Assembly (NCBI GenBank): GCA_902624185.1
Contig: CACNWU010000003.1
Location: 1-64,000 of the forward strand
Length of the DNA: 64,000 nt
DNA from: an uncultured Pelagibacteraceae bacterium
GTDB lineage: Bacteria; Pseudomonadota; Alphaproteobacteria; Pelagibacterales; Pelagibacteraceae
Direction: 5' to 3'
The translations under genes were made by a program, and so were the position numbers. The notes beneath the pieces are model-generated. The model saw nothing but the letters and a program-made list of their open reading frames with translations, had not been told where the DNA came from and searched no databases. Positions 29,197 to 37,042 of this stretch are shown here, in pieces. Within the stretch, counting starts at the first letter, position 1; every line of letters starts with the position of its first letter.

Positions 29197-30204
29197 ATGT
29201 CAGAATTAAATAATATTGCTTCTAAGATTCTAGAAAAAGGTAAAGGAATTTTGGCTGCTGATGAGAGCACTGGAACAATGTCTAAAAGACTAGATAGTGT
29301 AAATGTTCCATCTACTCCAGAAAATAGATTATTGTTTAGAGAAACTCTATTTAGTGCATCAAGCATGACTGAGTGTATTGGAGGTGTAATTTTATATGAT
29401 GAAACAATTAAACAAAACTCTTCACAAAAAAATAAAATTCCAGAATTAATTTCAAAAATGGGTGCTGCACCAGGTATAAAGGTTGATACTGGCGCTAAAG
29501 TTTTAGCTGGATCACCCAATGAAAAAATCACTGAAGGTTTAGATGGATTAAGAGAAAGGTTAAAAGATTATTATAAACTTGGTGCTAAGTTTACAAAATG
29601 GCGAGGTGTTTATACTATAACAAAAAATTATCCAAGTAAGCTTTCAATTCATGCTAATGCTCATGCTTTAGCAAGATATTCTGCACTAGTTCAAGAATGT
29701 AATATGGTGCCTATAGTTGAACCAGAAGTTTTAATGGACGGAGAACACTCTGCAAAAGAGTGTTATGAAAAAACTTCTGAAGTAATTCAAAAATGCTTTG
29801 AGGAGCTTATATTGCATAAAGTCGATTTAAAAGGAATTATTCTTAAACCGAATATGATTTTACCTGGTAATCAATCTAAAGAAAAAATTTCTAATGATGA
29901 AGTTGCGAAACTAACTTTGGCTTGCCTAAAAGATTCAGTACCGTCAGAGGTGCCTGGAATTGCCTTTTTATCTGGAGGTCAATCTGAAATAGAAGCAACA
30001 GAAAATTTGAATTTAATAAATAAATATAATGATACAAATTTCACAATGAGTTACTCTTATGGACGAGCGCTGCAGCAAAGTGCTTTAAAATTTTGGTCAA
30101 AGGATTTACAAAATATTGAGGGAACTCAAAAGGTTTTTAACCACCGAGCTAAAATGAATACTTTAGCTGCTCGAGGAAAATGGTCTAAAGATCTTGAGAT
30201 TTAA
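29197..30204 (+). CDS. fba: Fructose-bisphosphate aldolase, class I
   Basis: Cleaves/forms fructose 1,6-bisphosphate through a Schiff base, needing no metal. 335 residues, resembling the eukaryote-type class I enzyme. Seen: KGILAADESTGTMSKR, AKFTKWRGVYTI, PIVEPEVLMDGEHSAKECYE, and the active-site lysine in LKGIILKPNMILPGNQSKE; ISFLSGGQSE-like text (IAFLSGGQSEIEATENLN) and YSYGRALQQSALKFW follow. No class II zinc-enzyme motif. Last of the four carbon-metabolism genes; overlaps the thiE-like gene by 11 nt. Confidence 0.95.
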   Translation: MSELNNIASKILEKGKGILAADESTGTMSKRLDSVNVPSTPENRLLFRETLFSASSMTECIGGVILYDETIKQNSSQKNKIPELISKMGAAPGIKVDTGAKVLAGSPNEKITEGLDGLRERLKDYYKLGAKFTKWRGVYTITKNYPSKLSIHANAHALARYSALVQECNMVPIVEPEVLMDGEHSAKECYEKTSEVIQKCFEELILHKVDLKGIILKPNMILPGNQSKEKISNDEVAKLTLACLKDSVPSEVPGIAFLSGGQSEIEATENLNLINKYNDTNFTMSYSYGRALQQSALKFWSKDLQNIEGTQKVFNHRAKMNTLAARGKWSKDLEI

Positions 30205-30808
30205 TAAAAAAAAATTTATCTATCTCATCTCTCCCTTAAAAATTAAAAAATCTTTTTATGATGATTTAACTAAAGTTTTTCAGCAAAAAAAGGTTAGTTT
30301 TTTTCAAATGAGGCTTAAAGACGGAAGTATTAAAAAAAAATTAATAATTGGAAAAAAAATTAAAAGAATATGCAAAAGATTTAATGTTAAATTTTTAATT
30401 AACGATAATGTTTTTCTTGTAAAAAAATTGAATGCTGATGGTTGTCACTTGGGTCAAAAAGATATGCATATTGCTGATGCTAGGAAATTAATTGGTAATA
30501 AAATTATAGGGATTACTTGTCATAACTCAATTAAATTAGCGAAAAATGCTTTGGAAAATAAAGCTGACTACATAGCTTTTGGTGCTTTCAATTTATCCAA
30601 TACAAAAAAAGTGAAATATAAGGCTTCAATTAATTTATTAAAGAAAGCAAAAAAGATGACAAAAACTCCTATTGTTGCAATTGGAGGTATTAATTCTGAA
30701 AATTATAAAAAACTTCTATTGAATAAAGCTAACTTTTTAGCTATTTCAGGCTACATTTGGAATAATAAAAAACTTAAACCTGTAGAAGCAATAAAAAAAT
30801 TAAAATGA
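30194..30808 (+). CDS. thiE: Thiamine-phosphate synthase-like protein (ThiE/TenI family)
   Basis: TIM-barrel protein; ThiE joins HMP-PP with thiazole phosphate to give thiamine phosphate. 204 residues. Family motifs: FFQMRLKDGS (QLR.K-like), KFLINDNVFLVKKLNADGCHLGQKDM, IIGITCHNSIKLAKNA, DYIAFGAFNLSNTKK and IVAIGGINSENYKKLL. The loop that usually reads GPxxPTxTK is GAFNLSNTKK here and the SAI pyrophosphate loop is SGYI, so TenI-type activity or a diverged ThiE is possible. Overlaps fba by 11 nt and efp by 4 nt, so it is carried in the glycolytic operon. Confidence 0.75.
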   Translation: MRFNKKKFIYLISPLKIKKSFYDDLTKVFQQKKVSFFQMRLKDGSIKKKLIIGKKIKRICKRFNVKFLINDNVFLVKKLNADGCHLGQKDMHIADARKLIGNKIIGITCHNSIKLAKNALENKADYIAFGAFNLSNTKKVKYKASINLLKKAKKMTKTPIVAIGGINSENYKKLLLNKANFLAISGYIWNNKKLKPVEAIKKLK

Positions 30809-31368
30809 AAATAAATGCTAGCGAAATTAGAGTTGGAATGTTGTTAGAGCACAAAAATGATTTATGGCAGGTTTTGAAAACCCAGCATGTAAAACCAGGT
30901 AAAGGTGGTGCGTTTGCGCAAGTTGAAATGAAAAGTGTAAATAAAAATACTAAATTAAACGAAAGATTTAGATCTAGTGAAACTGTGGAAAAAGCTTCAT
31001 TAGAGGAAGAAAATTACAATTTTTTGTATGAAGATGAAAATAATTACTTTTTTATGGACCCAAAATCTTTTGAACAGATAGAAATAAAAAAAAGTTTAAT
31101 AGGTGAAAAAGGTAAATTGCTTACAGAAAATTTGGAAGTATCAGTTAACTTTTACAATGAATTACCAATGTCAGTTGAGCTACCAAATCAGGTAGTGGGA
31201 AAAATAGAAAAAACAGATGCAGCACTTAAAGGTCAAACAGTTTCCTCGTCTTATAAGCCAGCCACGTTGACTAGTGGGCTCAATATTCAAGTGCCACCTT
31301 TTATAGAGGTAGGGGATGATGTTATTATCGATACAAGAAATTTAGAATATATAAAAAAAGTTAAATAA
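30805..31368 (+). CDS. efp: Translation elongation factor P
   Basis: Rescues ribosomes stalled at polyproline stretches. 187 residues, normal. The loop carrying the modified lysine is THVKPGKGGAFAQVEMK (Lys in PGKGGAF, equivalent to E. coli K34). Later segments EDENNYFFMDPKSFEQI, VELPNQVVGKIEKTDAALKG and VPPFIEVGDDVIIDTRNLEYI are typical of domains II-III. The modifying enzymes EpmA/EpmB are not in the window. Overlaps thiE by 4 nt and shares one base with suhB. Confidence 0.97.
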   Translation: MKINASEIRVGMLLEHKNDLWQVLKTQHVKPGKGGAFAQVEMKSVNKNTKLNERFRSSETVEKASLEEENYNFLYEDENNYFFMDPKSFEQIEIKKSLIGEKGKLLTENLEVSVNFYNELPMSVELPNQVVGKIEKTDAALKGQTVSSSYKPATLTSGLNIQVPPFIEVGDDVIIDTRNLEYIKKVK

Positions 31369-32108
31369 TGCGATCTATATCTCCTAACTTAAATATTATG
31401 ATAAAAGCAAGTGAGAAAGCTTCAAAAGTTTTAATTAGGGATTTTGGTGAAATAGAAAAACTTCAAGTTTCTAACAAAGGCCCAACTGATTTTGTAACAA
31501 ATGCAGATATAAAAGTTGAAAAAATTATTATTGAGGAATTAAAAAAAGCAAAACCTAATTATTCTATTATTAGCGAAGAGAACGGAGTTGAAATTAATAA
31601 AGATAAAAACAACACATGGATTATTGATCCAATAGATGGAACTGTAAATTTTTTACATGGTATTCCTCATTTTGCGATTTCTATCGCTCTCAAAAAAGAA
31701 AATGAAATAATTTCTGGATTAATTTATGATCCTATAAAAGATGAAATGTTTTTTGGAGAAAAAAATAATGGTGCGTTTTTTAATAATGAAAGAATTCGAG
31801 TTTCAAAAAAAAATAAACTTTCTGATTGTTTGTTTGCTACAGGTGGAAATATAGTTTCTGATTATAATTTTCTATACAGAAAATCAGGTAGTGCTGCCTT
31901 AGACATGGCCTATGTAGCAGCTGGAAGATATGACGGGTATTTCCAAAAAAATTTAAATATTTGGGATATTGCTGCAGGTATAATAATTATCAAAGAAGCT
32001 GGAGGAGTTATTAATGAGATTGATACTAGTAATCAAAAGAACATCGAAATAATTACTTCAACGCCAGATATAAATTCAAAATTAAGGGAAAAATTGGACA
32101 ATTTTTAA
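31368..32108 (+). CDS. suhB: Inositol monophosphatase family protein (SuhB-like)
   Basis: Mg-dependent, Li-sensitive phosphatase; in E. coli SuhB also joins the rRNA antitermination complex. 246 residues. Metal-site residues are visible: [12 protein letters not shown] (E), [25 protein letters not shown] (DPIDGT), and the C-terminal [19 protein letters not shown] (WD..A). Whether the substrate is inositol phosphate or another sugar/nucleotide phosphate cannot be told. Downstream of efp, an arrangement seen in other alphaproteobacteria. Confidence 0.93.
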   Translation: MRSISPNLNIMIKASEKASKVLIRDFGEIEKLQVSNKGPTDFVTNADIKVEKIIIEELKKAKPNYSIISEENGVEINKDKNNTWIIDPIDGTVNFLHGIPHFAISIALKKENEIISGLIYDPIKDEMFFGEKNNGAFFNNERIRVSKKNKLSDCLFATGGNIVSDYNFLYRKSGSAALDMAYVAAGRYDGYFQKNLNIWDIAAGIIIIKEAGGVINEIDTSNQKNIEIITSTPDINSKLREKLDNF

Positions 32109-32136
32109 TTGTTTTAAAAAATTCTTTTGCTATAAA
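32109..32136 (+). promoter_or_regulatory. Candidate rpmE promoter
   Basis: TTGTTT at 32109-32114 and TATAAA at 32131-32136, 16 bp apart, fill the 35-bp gap between suhB and rpmE. The predicted start of transcription coincides with the rpmE ATG at 32144, so the mRNA may be leaderless. Chance occurrence cannot be excluded. Confidence 0.4.
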
Positions 32137-32143
32137 GCCGGTA

Positions 32144-32374
32144 ATGAAAAAAAAAATTCATCCAAACTATCATTCTATAAAAGTTGAAATGACAGATGGC
32201 ACTCAATTTGAAACAAAATCTACATGGGGTGCTGAGGGAGATGTACTAAAATTAGAAATTGATCCTAAATCACATTCTGCATGGACAGGTGGAAAACAAA
32301 AATTAATGGATAAAGGTAGAATAAGTAAGTTCAATAAAAAATTTCAAAACTTTAAATCTGAAAATAAAAAATAA
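32144..32374 (+). CDS. rpmE: 50S ribosomal protein L31, cysteine-free type
   Basis: Ribosomal protein bridging the subunits. 76 residues. Starts [20 protein letters not shown], aligning to the E. coli L31 N-terminus, but the zinc-ribbon cysteines (CxxC and second pair) are replaced, so it is the zinc-independent (C-minus) form. The [19 protein letters not shown] segment matches the conserved (F/Y)TGKQ...GR..(R/K)F of L31. Ends at the same base where the DUF1013 gene begins. Confidence 0.95.
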   Translation: MKKKIHPNYHSIKVEMTDGTQFETKSTWGAEGDVLKLEIDPKSHSAWTGGKQKLMDKGRISKFNKKFQNFKSENKK

Positions 32375-32943
32375 TGGCCAATTCACCCTTAATGCCAATG
32401 GCTACTGCTGTTTGGCTAGTAGAAAATACAACTCTTACATTTAAACAAATTGCAAATTTCTGTAATATGCATGAAGTAGAAATTCAGGGAATAGCAGATG
32501 GAGAAGTCGCGAAAGGTATCAAAGCTTATAATCCAATTATTGCTGGTCAACTATCAAGAGAGGAGATTGATCTTTCTTCAAAAGATGAGAATAGACCACT
32601 ACAAATAAATAATACTGATATCGAAATCTCAAATAATGAGAAGAAAATCAAAAAATATATCCCTCTTTCTAAAAGACAAGATAAGCCAGATTCTGCCTTA
32701 TGGCTTTTAAAACAACATAATATTTTAAAAGACTCCCAAATTGCTAAATTAGTTGGAATTACAAAAAATTCTGTAACATCCATTAGAAATAAAAGTTATT
32801 GGAACTATAATGGATTAAATCCCAAAGATCCTGTTGCTTTAAATCTTTTTTCACAAAAAGAGTTGATTGAGGCAATTGAAAAAGCAGAGAGAAGAATTAA
32901 AAGAGAAAAAAAAGAGAGAGAAAAGCAAAACAAATTAAAATAA
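32374..32943 (+). CDS. DUF1013 (TrcR-type) putative cell-cycle regulator
   Basis: 189 residues. The N-terminus [20 protein letters not shown], followed by LTFKQIANFCNMHEVEIQGI and ADGEVAKGIKAYNPI, matches the alphaproteobacterial DUF1013 family, annotated as cell-cycle transcriptional regulator TrcR. A second helix-turn-helix-like unit is seen at LLKQHNILKDSQIAKLVGIT with KNSVTSIRNKSYWN. The C-terminal tail is highly charged (RRIKREKKEREKQNK). It probably binds DNA; targets are unknown. Found only in alphaproteobacteria as far as I know. Confidence 0.85.
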   Translation: MANSPLMPMATAVWLVENTTLTFKQIANFCNMHEVEIQGIADGEVAKGIKAYNPIIAGQLSREEIDLSSKDENRPLQINNTDIEISNNEKKIKKYIPLSKRQDKPDSALWLLKQHNILKDSQIAKLVGITKNSVTSIRNKSYWNYNGLNPKDPVALNLFSQKELIEAIEKAERRIKREKKEREKQNKLK

Positions 32944-32994
32944 TGATTAAATTTAATAGACATAATTTTTTAAAAGTGATACTTAACCACTTTT

Positions 32995-33201
32995 TTGGAG
33001 GTCATTATTAAAATAGAAGTAAAAGATAACAATATCGAGCAAGCTTTAAGAGTTTTGAAAAGAAAGCTCCAGAGGGATGGTTTTTTTAAAATTATTAAGT
33101 TAAAAAATACCTACGAAAAACCTTCGGAAAAAAAGAAAAGAATTCTACAAGAAAATATTAAGAGAGTAAAAAAACTTAATAAAATTAAAAATAGAATTTA
33201 A
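32995..33201 (+). CDS. rpsU: 30S ribosomal protein S21
   Basis: Small ribosomal protein implicated in initiation. The frame from TTG at 32995 gives 68 residues, but the TTG sits inside the Shine-Dalgarno GGAGGT. S21 proteins normally begin a few residues before (V/I)xDNNVEQALRVLK..., and here that text is VKDNNIEQALRVLKRKLQRD. A start at ATT 33007 (5 bp after the GGAGG) would give a 65-residue protein with a normal N-terminus; ATA 33013 is another option. Conserved YEKPSEKKKR is present. Followed 4 bp later by tRNA-fMet. Confidence 0.92.
   Translation: MEVIIKIEVKDNNIEQALRVLKRKLQRDGFFKIIKLKNTYEKPSEKKKRILQENIKRVKKLNKIKNRI
32997..33002 (+). promoter_or_regulatory. Strong Shine-Dalgarno for rpsU that decides its start
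   Basis: GGAGGT is a perfect six-base match to the 16S anti-Shine-Dalgarno, rare in this window. No ATG, GTG or TTG lies at proper distance downstream in the rpsU frame; the in-frame codons 2, 5 and 11 bp after GGAGG are ATT, ATT and ATA. This argues for a non-canonical AUU start, as in E. coli infC, possibly tied to autoregulation. Confidence 0.6.
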
Positions 33202-33205
33202 TTAC

Positions 33206-33281
<76 letters not shown>

Positions 33282-33282
<1 letters not shown>

Positions 33283-33307
33283 ATCAAATTTTAAATTTTG
33301 ATTTTTT
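33282..33307 (+). terminator. Possible terminator after tRNA-fMet, inside the fsa 3' end
   Basis: AATCAAA...TTTGATT hairpin (8-nt loop) followed by TTTT, starting at the last base of the tRNA. The same bases encode the last residues of the convergent transaldolase gene. The stem is all but one pair AT, so strength is doubtful. Confidence 0.4.
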
Positions 33308-33979
33308 ACTATCTTTCAAAAAACCTTTTACAGTTTCTATAGTTAAAGACTCAAAACTTTTTCCAAATTTTTCTATTTTTTCAATTATTGAAGGTGGCAC
33401 AGTTATTATATGACAACCTAGTTGTTGTGCCTGTAAATAATTATAAGGCTCCCTAACACTTGCCCAAAGAATTTCAACATTTGGGAATTTTTTTGATAAA
33501 GAGATGCTCTTTTTAAACTCTGGAATAGGATCTTTGCCCATATCTGCTGCTCTACCTGCAAAGATTGAAATTATAACTTTAGATTTTTTTTCTAAACATT
33601 TTAATATTTTTCTAGTTTGTGAGGCACTATAAACAGCAGTTATATTAAGTTTAATATTTTTTTTACTGAGTTCATTGATAAGTTTTCCAGTAAATTTTCC
33701 TTTCGAATTTACCACTGGGATTTTAACATAAACATTTTTACCCCAGGAATTTATCTGGAGTGCCTGAAATTTCATTGTTTCATGATCATCTCCGAACACC
33801 TCAAATGATATTGGTTTTTTACAAATTTTTAATATTTGTTTTGAGTATTTTGAATAATCTTTAGCTCCAGCTTTTCTCATCAAGCTCGGATTTGTTGTAA
33901 ATCCTTTTACTAATTTTTTTAAGTTAAATTTTTTTATAAGACTGTAATCAGCGATGTCACAAAAGATTTTAGTTTTCAA
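33284..33979 (-). CDS. Transaldolase / fructose-6-phosphate aldolase family
   Basis: Small (231-residue) class I Schiff-base aldolase of the TalC/FSA group. Seen: the N-terminal KIFCDIADYSLIKKF (D in strand 1), GFTTNPSLMRKAGAKDY, FEVFGDD, the Schiff-base lysine in NVYVKIPVVNSKG, LNITAVYSASQTRKIL, ISIFAGRAADMGKDPIPEFK and EILWASVREPYNYLQAQQLG with TVPPSIIEK. Completes the non-oxidative pentose phosphate route with tkt. Whether it acts as transaldolase or as fructose-6-phosphate aldolase cannot be decided. Convergent with tRNA-fMet. Confidence 0.88.
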   Translation of the reverse strand: MKTKIFCDIADYSLIKKFNLKKLVKGFTTNPSLMRKAGAKDYSKYSKQILKICKKPISFEVFGDDHETMKFQALQINSWGKNVYVKIPVVNSKGKFTGKLINELSKKNIKLNITAVYSASQTRKILKCLEKKSKVIISIFAGRAADMGKDPIPEFKKSISLSKKFPNVEILWASVREPYNYLQAQQLGCHIITVPPSIIEKIEKFGKSFESLTIETVKGFLKDSKKSKFKI

Positions 33980-33986
33980 AAAAATC

Positions 33987-35381
33987 CTATAAATTTTTAG
34001 TTATATCTTCAGTCATTTTTTTTGCATCAGCAAATAACATTAATGTATTCTCTTTATAAAAAAGATCATTGTCAATACCGGCATATCCTGGCGACAGGCT
34101 TCTTTTTACAAAGAGCACTGATTTACATTTTTCTACATCTAAAACTGGCATACCATAAATTGGGCTTTGAGGATCAGTTTTTGCCACTGGATTTGTAACA
34201 TCATTAGCACCAATTACAAAAGCAACATCTGCATTAGCAAAATCATTATTTATTTCCTCTAACTCGAATACCTCGTCGTAAGGAACATTTGCCTCTGCTA
34301 ATAAAACGTTCATATGTCCAGGCATTCTTCCAGCCACTGGATGAATTGCATAAGAAACTTTAATATCATTTTTTTTTAATGTATCTACCATTTCTCTTAA
34401 AGCATGTTGTGCTTGTGCAACTGCCATACCATATCCAGGTACAATAATCACTGATGAAGCATTTTTCATAAGAAATGCTGCATCGTCTGCATTTCCACTT
34501 TTAACTGGTTTTTGTTCTTTATTTTGATTATTAGATGTTTGTTCTGTTGCACCGAAACCTCCCAAAATTACATTAAAGAAAGATCTATTCATTCCTTTAC
34601 ACATTATATAAGAAAGAATTGCACCTGAGGAACCAACAAGAGCACCAGTGATAATTAGTGCTGTATTTTCTAAAGTAAAACCTATTCCAGCAGCAGCCCA
34701 ACCAGAATATGAATTTAGCATTGATATAACCACTGGCATGTCTGCGCCTCCTATAGGAATTATTAACAAGAAGCCTATTAAAAAAGAAACAGTAATTAAT
34801 ATCCAAAATAAATTTGATGATTGTGAAACACATAATAAATAGGTCAAGACAATTATTGAAATAAGTATCAATGCATTCAATAAATGTTGACCTTTAAAAG
34901 TTATCGGTGCTCCAGACATAATTCCTTGAAGTTTTAAGAATGCAATAACTGAGCCTGAAAAAGTAATTGCACCTACAGCAGCACCAATTGACATTTCAAT
35001 TAAGCTAGCAAGTTTAATATTTCCTGGTTCCCCCAGATTAAATGCCCCTGGATTTACAAAAGCTGATATTGCTACAAACACAGCAGCTAATCCTACAAGA
35101 CTATGAAAGCCTGCAACTAATTCAGGCATAGCTGTCATTGGAATTTTGTACGCTATGAATGCTCCAATCAAACCACCCACTAATAAAAAAACTAAAACAA
35201 AAATAAATCCTGTTGAAAAGTTACCTACTGATAAAAAAGTTACCGATACAGCAATAACCATACCTATGATTCCAAATAAATTTCCTTTTCTTGAAGTTTC
35301 TGGTGATGATAGACCTCTTAATGCAAGAATAAACAATACCCCTGATAATAAATAAAAAATTGCTGAAAGATTAGCTGACAT
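33987..35381 (-). CDS. pntB: NAD(P) transhydrogenase subunit beta
   Basis: Membrane proton-pumping transhydrogenase subunit with the NADP(H)-binding domain III. 464 residues: about nine membrane helices (LSAIFYLLSGVLFILALRGL onward) and a C-terminal Rossmann domain from about residue 290 with VIIVPGYGMAVAQAQHALREM, YAIHPVAGRMPGHMNVLLAEANVPYD, DVAFVIGANDVTNPVAKTDP and VKRSLSPGYAGIDNDLFY. Makes NADPH from NADH using the proton gradient. Last of the pntAA-pntAB-pntB unit; its start shares one base with pntAB. Confidence 0.97.
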   Translation of the reverse strand: MSANLSAIFYLLSGVLFILALRGLSSPETSRKGNLFGIIGMVIAVSVTFLSVGNFSTGFIFVLVFLLVGGLIGAFIAYKIPMTAMPELVAGFHSLVGLAAVFVAISAFVNPGAFNLGEPGNIKLASLIEMSIGAAVGAITFSGSVIAFLKLQGIMSGAPITFKGQHLLNALILISIIVLTYLLCVSQSSNLFWILITVSFLIGFLLIIPIGGADMPVVISMLNSYSGWAAAGIGFTLENTALIITGALVGSSGAILSYIMCKGMNRSFFNVILGGFGATEQTSNNQNKEQKPVKSGNADDAAFLMKNASSVIIVPGYGMAVAQAQHALREMVDTLKKNDIKVSYAIHPVAGRMPGHMNVLLAEANVPYDEVFELEEINNDFANADVAFVIGANDVTNPVAKTDPQSPIYGMPVLDVEKCKSVLFVKRSLSPGYAGIDNDLFYKENTLMLFADAKKMTEDITKNL

Positions 35382-35689
35382 TATTTATCTTTCTTCTTTT
35401 TTTTATACATTGCCAACATTCTTTGAGTTACTAAAAACCCACCAAAAATATTAATTGCAGCCAGTGTTATTGCTAAGTAGCCATAAATGCTTGAAAAAGT
35501 AAAAACCTCATTATCGTTACTTGCTAGTGCTGCTATTATGGCTCCAACAATTATTACTGATGAAATTGCATTTGTTACAGACATCAAGGGTGTATGCAAA
35601 GATGGCGTAACACTCCAAACAACATAGTATCCAACAAATATTGATAATATAAAAATACTTAGTCTAAAAATAAACGGGTCAATTTCCAT
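35381..35689 (-). CDS. pntAB: NAD(P) transhydrogenase alpha subunit, membrane part
   Basis: Second half of the split alpha subunit, forming part of the transmembrane proton channel. 102 residues with three to four hydrophobic helices (FIFRLSIFILSIFVGYYVVW; VTNAISSVIIVGAIIAALAS; YGYLAITLAAINIFGGFLVT). The WSVTPSLHTPLMSVTNAISSVI text with the conserved HTPLMSVTNAIS signature is diagnostic. A split alpha subunit is typical of alphaproteobacteria such as Rhodospirillum rubrum; E. coli has a fused PntA. Confidence 0.96.
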   Translation of the reverse strand: MEIDPFIFRLSIFILSIFVGYYVVWSVTPSLHTPLMSVTNAISSVIIVGAIIAALASNDNEVFTFSSIYGYLAITLAAINIFGGFLVTQRMLAMYKKKKKDK

Positions 35690-35691
35690 AA

Positions 35692-36780
35692 TTATGTAAT
35701 TAAAGTTTGTTTTATAATTTCATCCTCTAGATTTATGTTTAATTTTTTGTTTTCTTTATCATACAAATTTGTAACAAAATTAAATACATTTTTTGCGTAA
35801 AGATTCGATGCTGAAGTTGGTAACTTATTAAGAATATTTGTCTCACCCATTATTTTAACACCATTTTTTTCAATTAATTGATCTACTTTTGTAAAAGAAG
35901 TATTTCCACCCTGAACTGCTGCTAAGTCATAGATTACTGAACCAGGCATCATATTTTCAATCATACTATCTTTAATAATAATTGGAGCTTTTTTTCCAGG
36001 AATTAGAGCTGTGCAAATAACTATGTCTATTTTTTTTAAGGTTTCAGCTAACAGTTCTTCTTGTTTTTTTTTAAATTCATCTGATGTTTCTTTTGCGTAT
36101 CCACCTGCTGTCTCAAGATTTTCTGATCCTTCAACTGTTAAAAACTTTCCACCAAGACTCTCAACCTGTTCTTTTGAGGCCATTCTAACATCAGTCGCAA
36201 ATACGATTGCACCCATTCTTTTTGCAGTTGCTATAGCTTGTAAACCAGCAACACCAGCTCCAACAACTAAAACCTTTGCAGCAGGAACTGTTCCTGCAGC
36301 TGTCATCATCATAGGAATTGCCTTCTCAAATTTTGCAAACGATTCTATTACGGCTTTATAACCTGCTAAATTTGCTTGAGATGAAAGAATATCCATCGAT
36401 TGTGCTCGTGTTATTCTTGGAAGTAATTCCAATGAAAAATTATTAATTTTTTTCTTTATTAAGACATCTATTTTTTCTTTATTGAGATAGGGATTTAAAA
36501 TGCCAATTAAATTTTGATTTTCTTTAAAATATGAAAGTTTTTCATCAGAAGGTAAACCGATTTGAATGATAATATCTGCAGCATCAACAATTTTTTTTTC
36601 ATCTTCTAATATAACTACTCCTAATTCCTTAAAACTTTCATCACTAAAGCCTAGATGAGCCCCATAATTTTCCGTAAGAGAAATTTCAAATCCACTAGAT
36701 ATATATTTTTTGGCTATATCAGGAGTGATAGCAATTCTCTTCTCAATATCTAAATTTTCTGAAATTGAAACAATCTTCAT
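35692..36780 (-). CDS. pntAA: NAD(P) transhydrogenase alpha subunit, NAD-binding part
   Basis: Soluble domain I binding NAD(H). 362 residues. Seen: the N-terminal E..n.E.R.A.tPd pattern (ISENLDIEKRIAITPDIAKK), IGILNPY, RITRAQSMDILSSQANLAGYKAV, MMTAAGTVPAAKVLVVGAGVAGLQAIATAKR (Rossmann GAGVAG), VICTALIPGKKAP and YDLAAVQGGN. 2 bp from pntAB. Upstream is the tiny cytochrome oxidase subunit gene. Confidence 0.96.
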   Translation of the reverse strand: MKIVSISENLDIEKRIAITPDIAKKYISSGFEISLTENYGAHLGFSDESFKELGVVILEDEKKIVDAADIIIQIGLPSDEKLSYFKENQNLIGILNPYLNKEKIDVLIKKKINNFSLELLPRITRAQSMDILSSQANLAGYKAVIESFAKFEKAIPMMMTAAGTVPAAKVLVVGAGVAGLQAIATAKRMGAIVFATDVRMASKEQVESLGGKFLTVEGSENLETAGGYAKETSDEFKKKQEELLAETLKKIDIVICTALIPGKKAPIIIKDSMIENMMPGSVIYDLAAVQGGNTSFTKVDQLIEKNGVKIMGETNILNKLPTSASNLYAKNVFNFVTNLYDKENKKLNINLEDEIIKQTLIT

Positions 36781-36789
36781 AAAAGTTTA

Positions 36790-36900
36790 CTATAGTAAGA
36801 ATAATGCCATTAAAACTAAAACTACTACAACCGCGACAGTTCCCCACAATACAAATTTGGTAAATTTATCCCAAGTTTTTTTATGGTCTTCATTATCCAT
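36790..36900 (-). CDS. aa3-type cytochrome c oxidase subunit IV-like mini-protein
   Basis: A 36-residue protein read from the minus strand: ATG at 36900, stop TAG at 36790. It starts MDNEDHKKTWDKFTKFVLWG and continues with a single membrane helix of valines and leucines (VAVVVVLVLMALFLL). This fits the bacterial aa3-type oxidase subunit IV family (a short charged N-terminus with an H...tw..F.k pattern plus one helix). Such genes in other alphaproteobacteria also lie near pntA. It lies between rpmJ (5 bp) and pntAA (9 bp). The other oxidase subunits are not in the window. Confidence 0.8.
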   Translation of the reverse strand: MDNEDHKKTWDKFTKFVLWGTVAVVVVLVLMALFLL

Positions 36901-36905
36901 AAAAA

Positions 36906-37031
36906 TTATTTTTGTCTGGCTTTAAATTTTGGATTAGTTTTATTAATTATGTAAACTCTTCCCCTTCTTCTGACAAGTTTAGAGTTTAAATCTCTTTTCT
37001 TAATTGATTTTAAAGAACTTTTTATTTTCAT
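36906..37031 (-). CDS. rpmJ: 50S ribosomal protein L36, cysteine-free type
   Basis: 41 residues starting [20 protein letters not shown] and ending in NPKFKARQK. The [11 protein letters not shown] core matches alphaproteobacterial L36, in which the zinc-binding Cys3-His of E. coli L36 is lost. The frame is open further upstream to an ATG at 37088, but that reaches into the 5S rRNA gene, so the ATG at 37031 is chosen. It begins 13 bp after the 5S 3' end with no terminator between, so it is probably cotranscribed with 5S. Confidence 0.94.
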   Translation of the reverse strand: MKIKSSLKSIKKRDLNSKLVRRRGRVYIINKTNPKFKARQK

Positions 37032-37042
37032 AATTTTTATAA

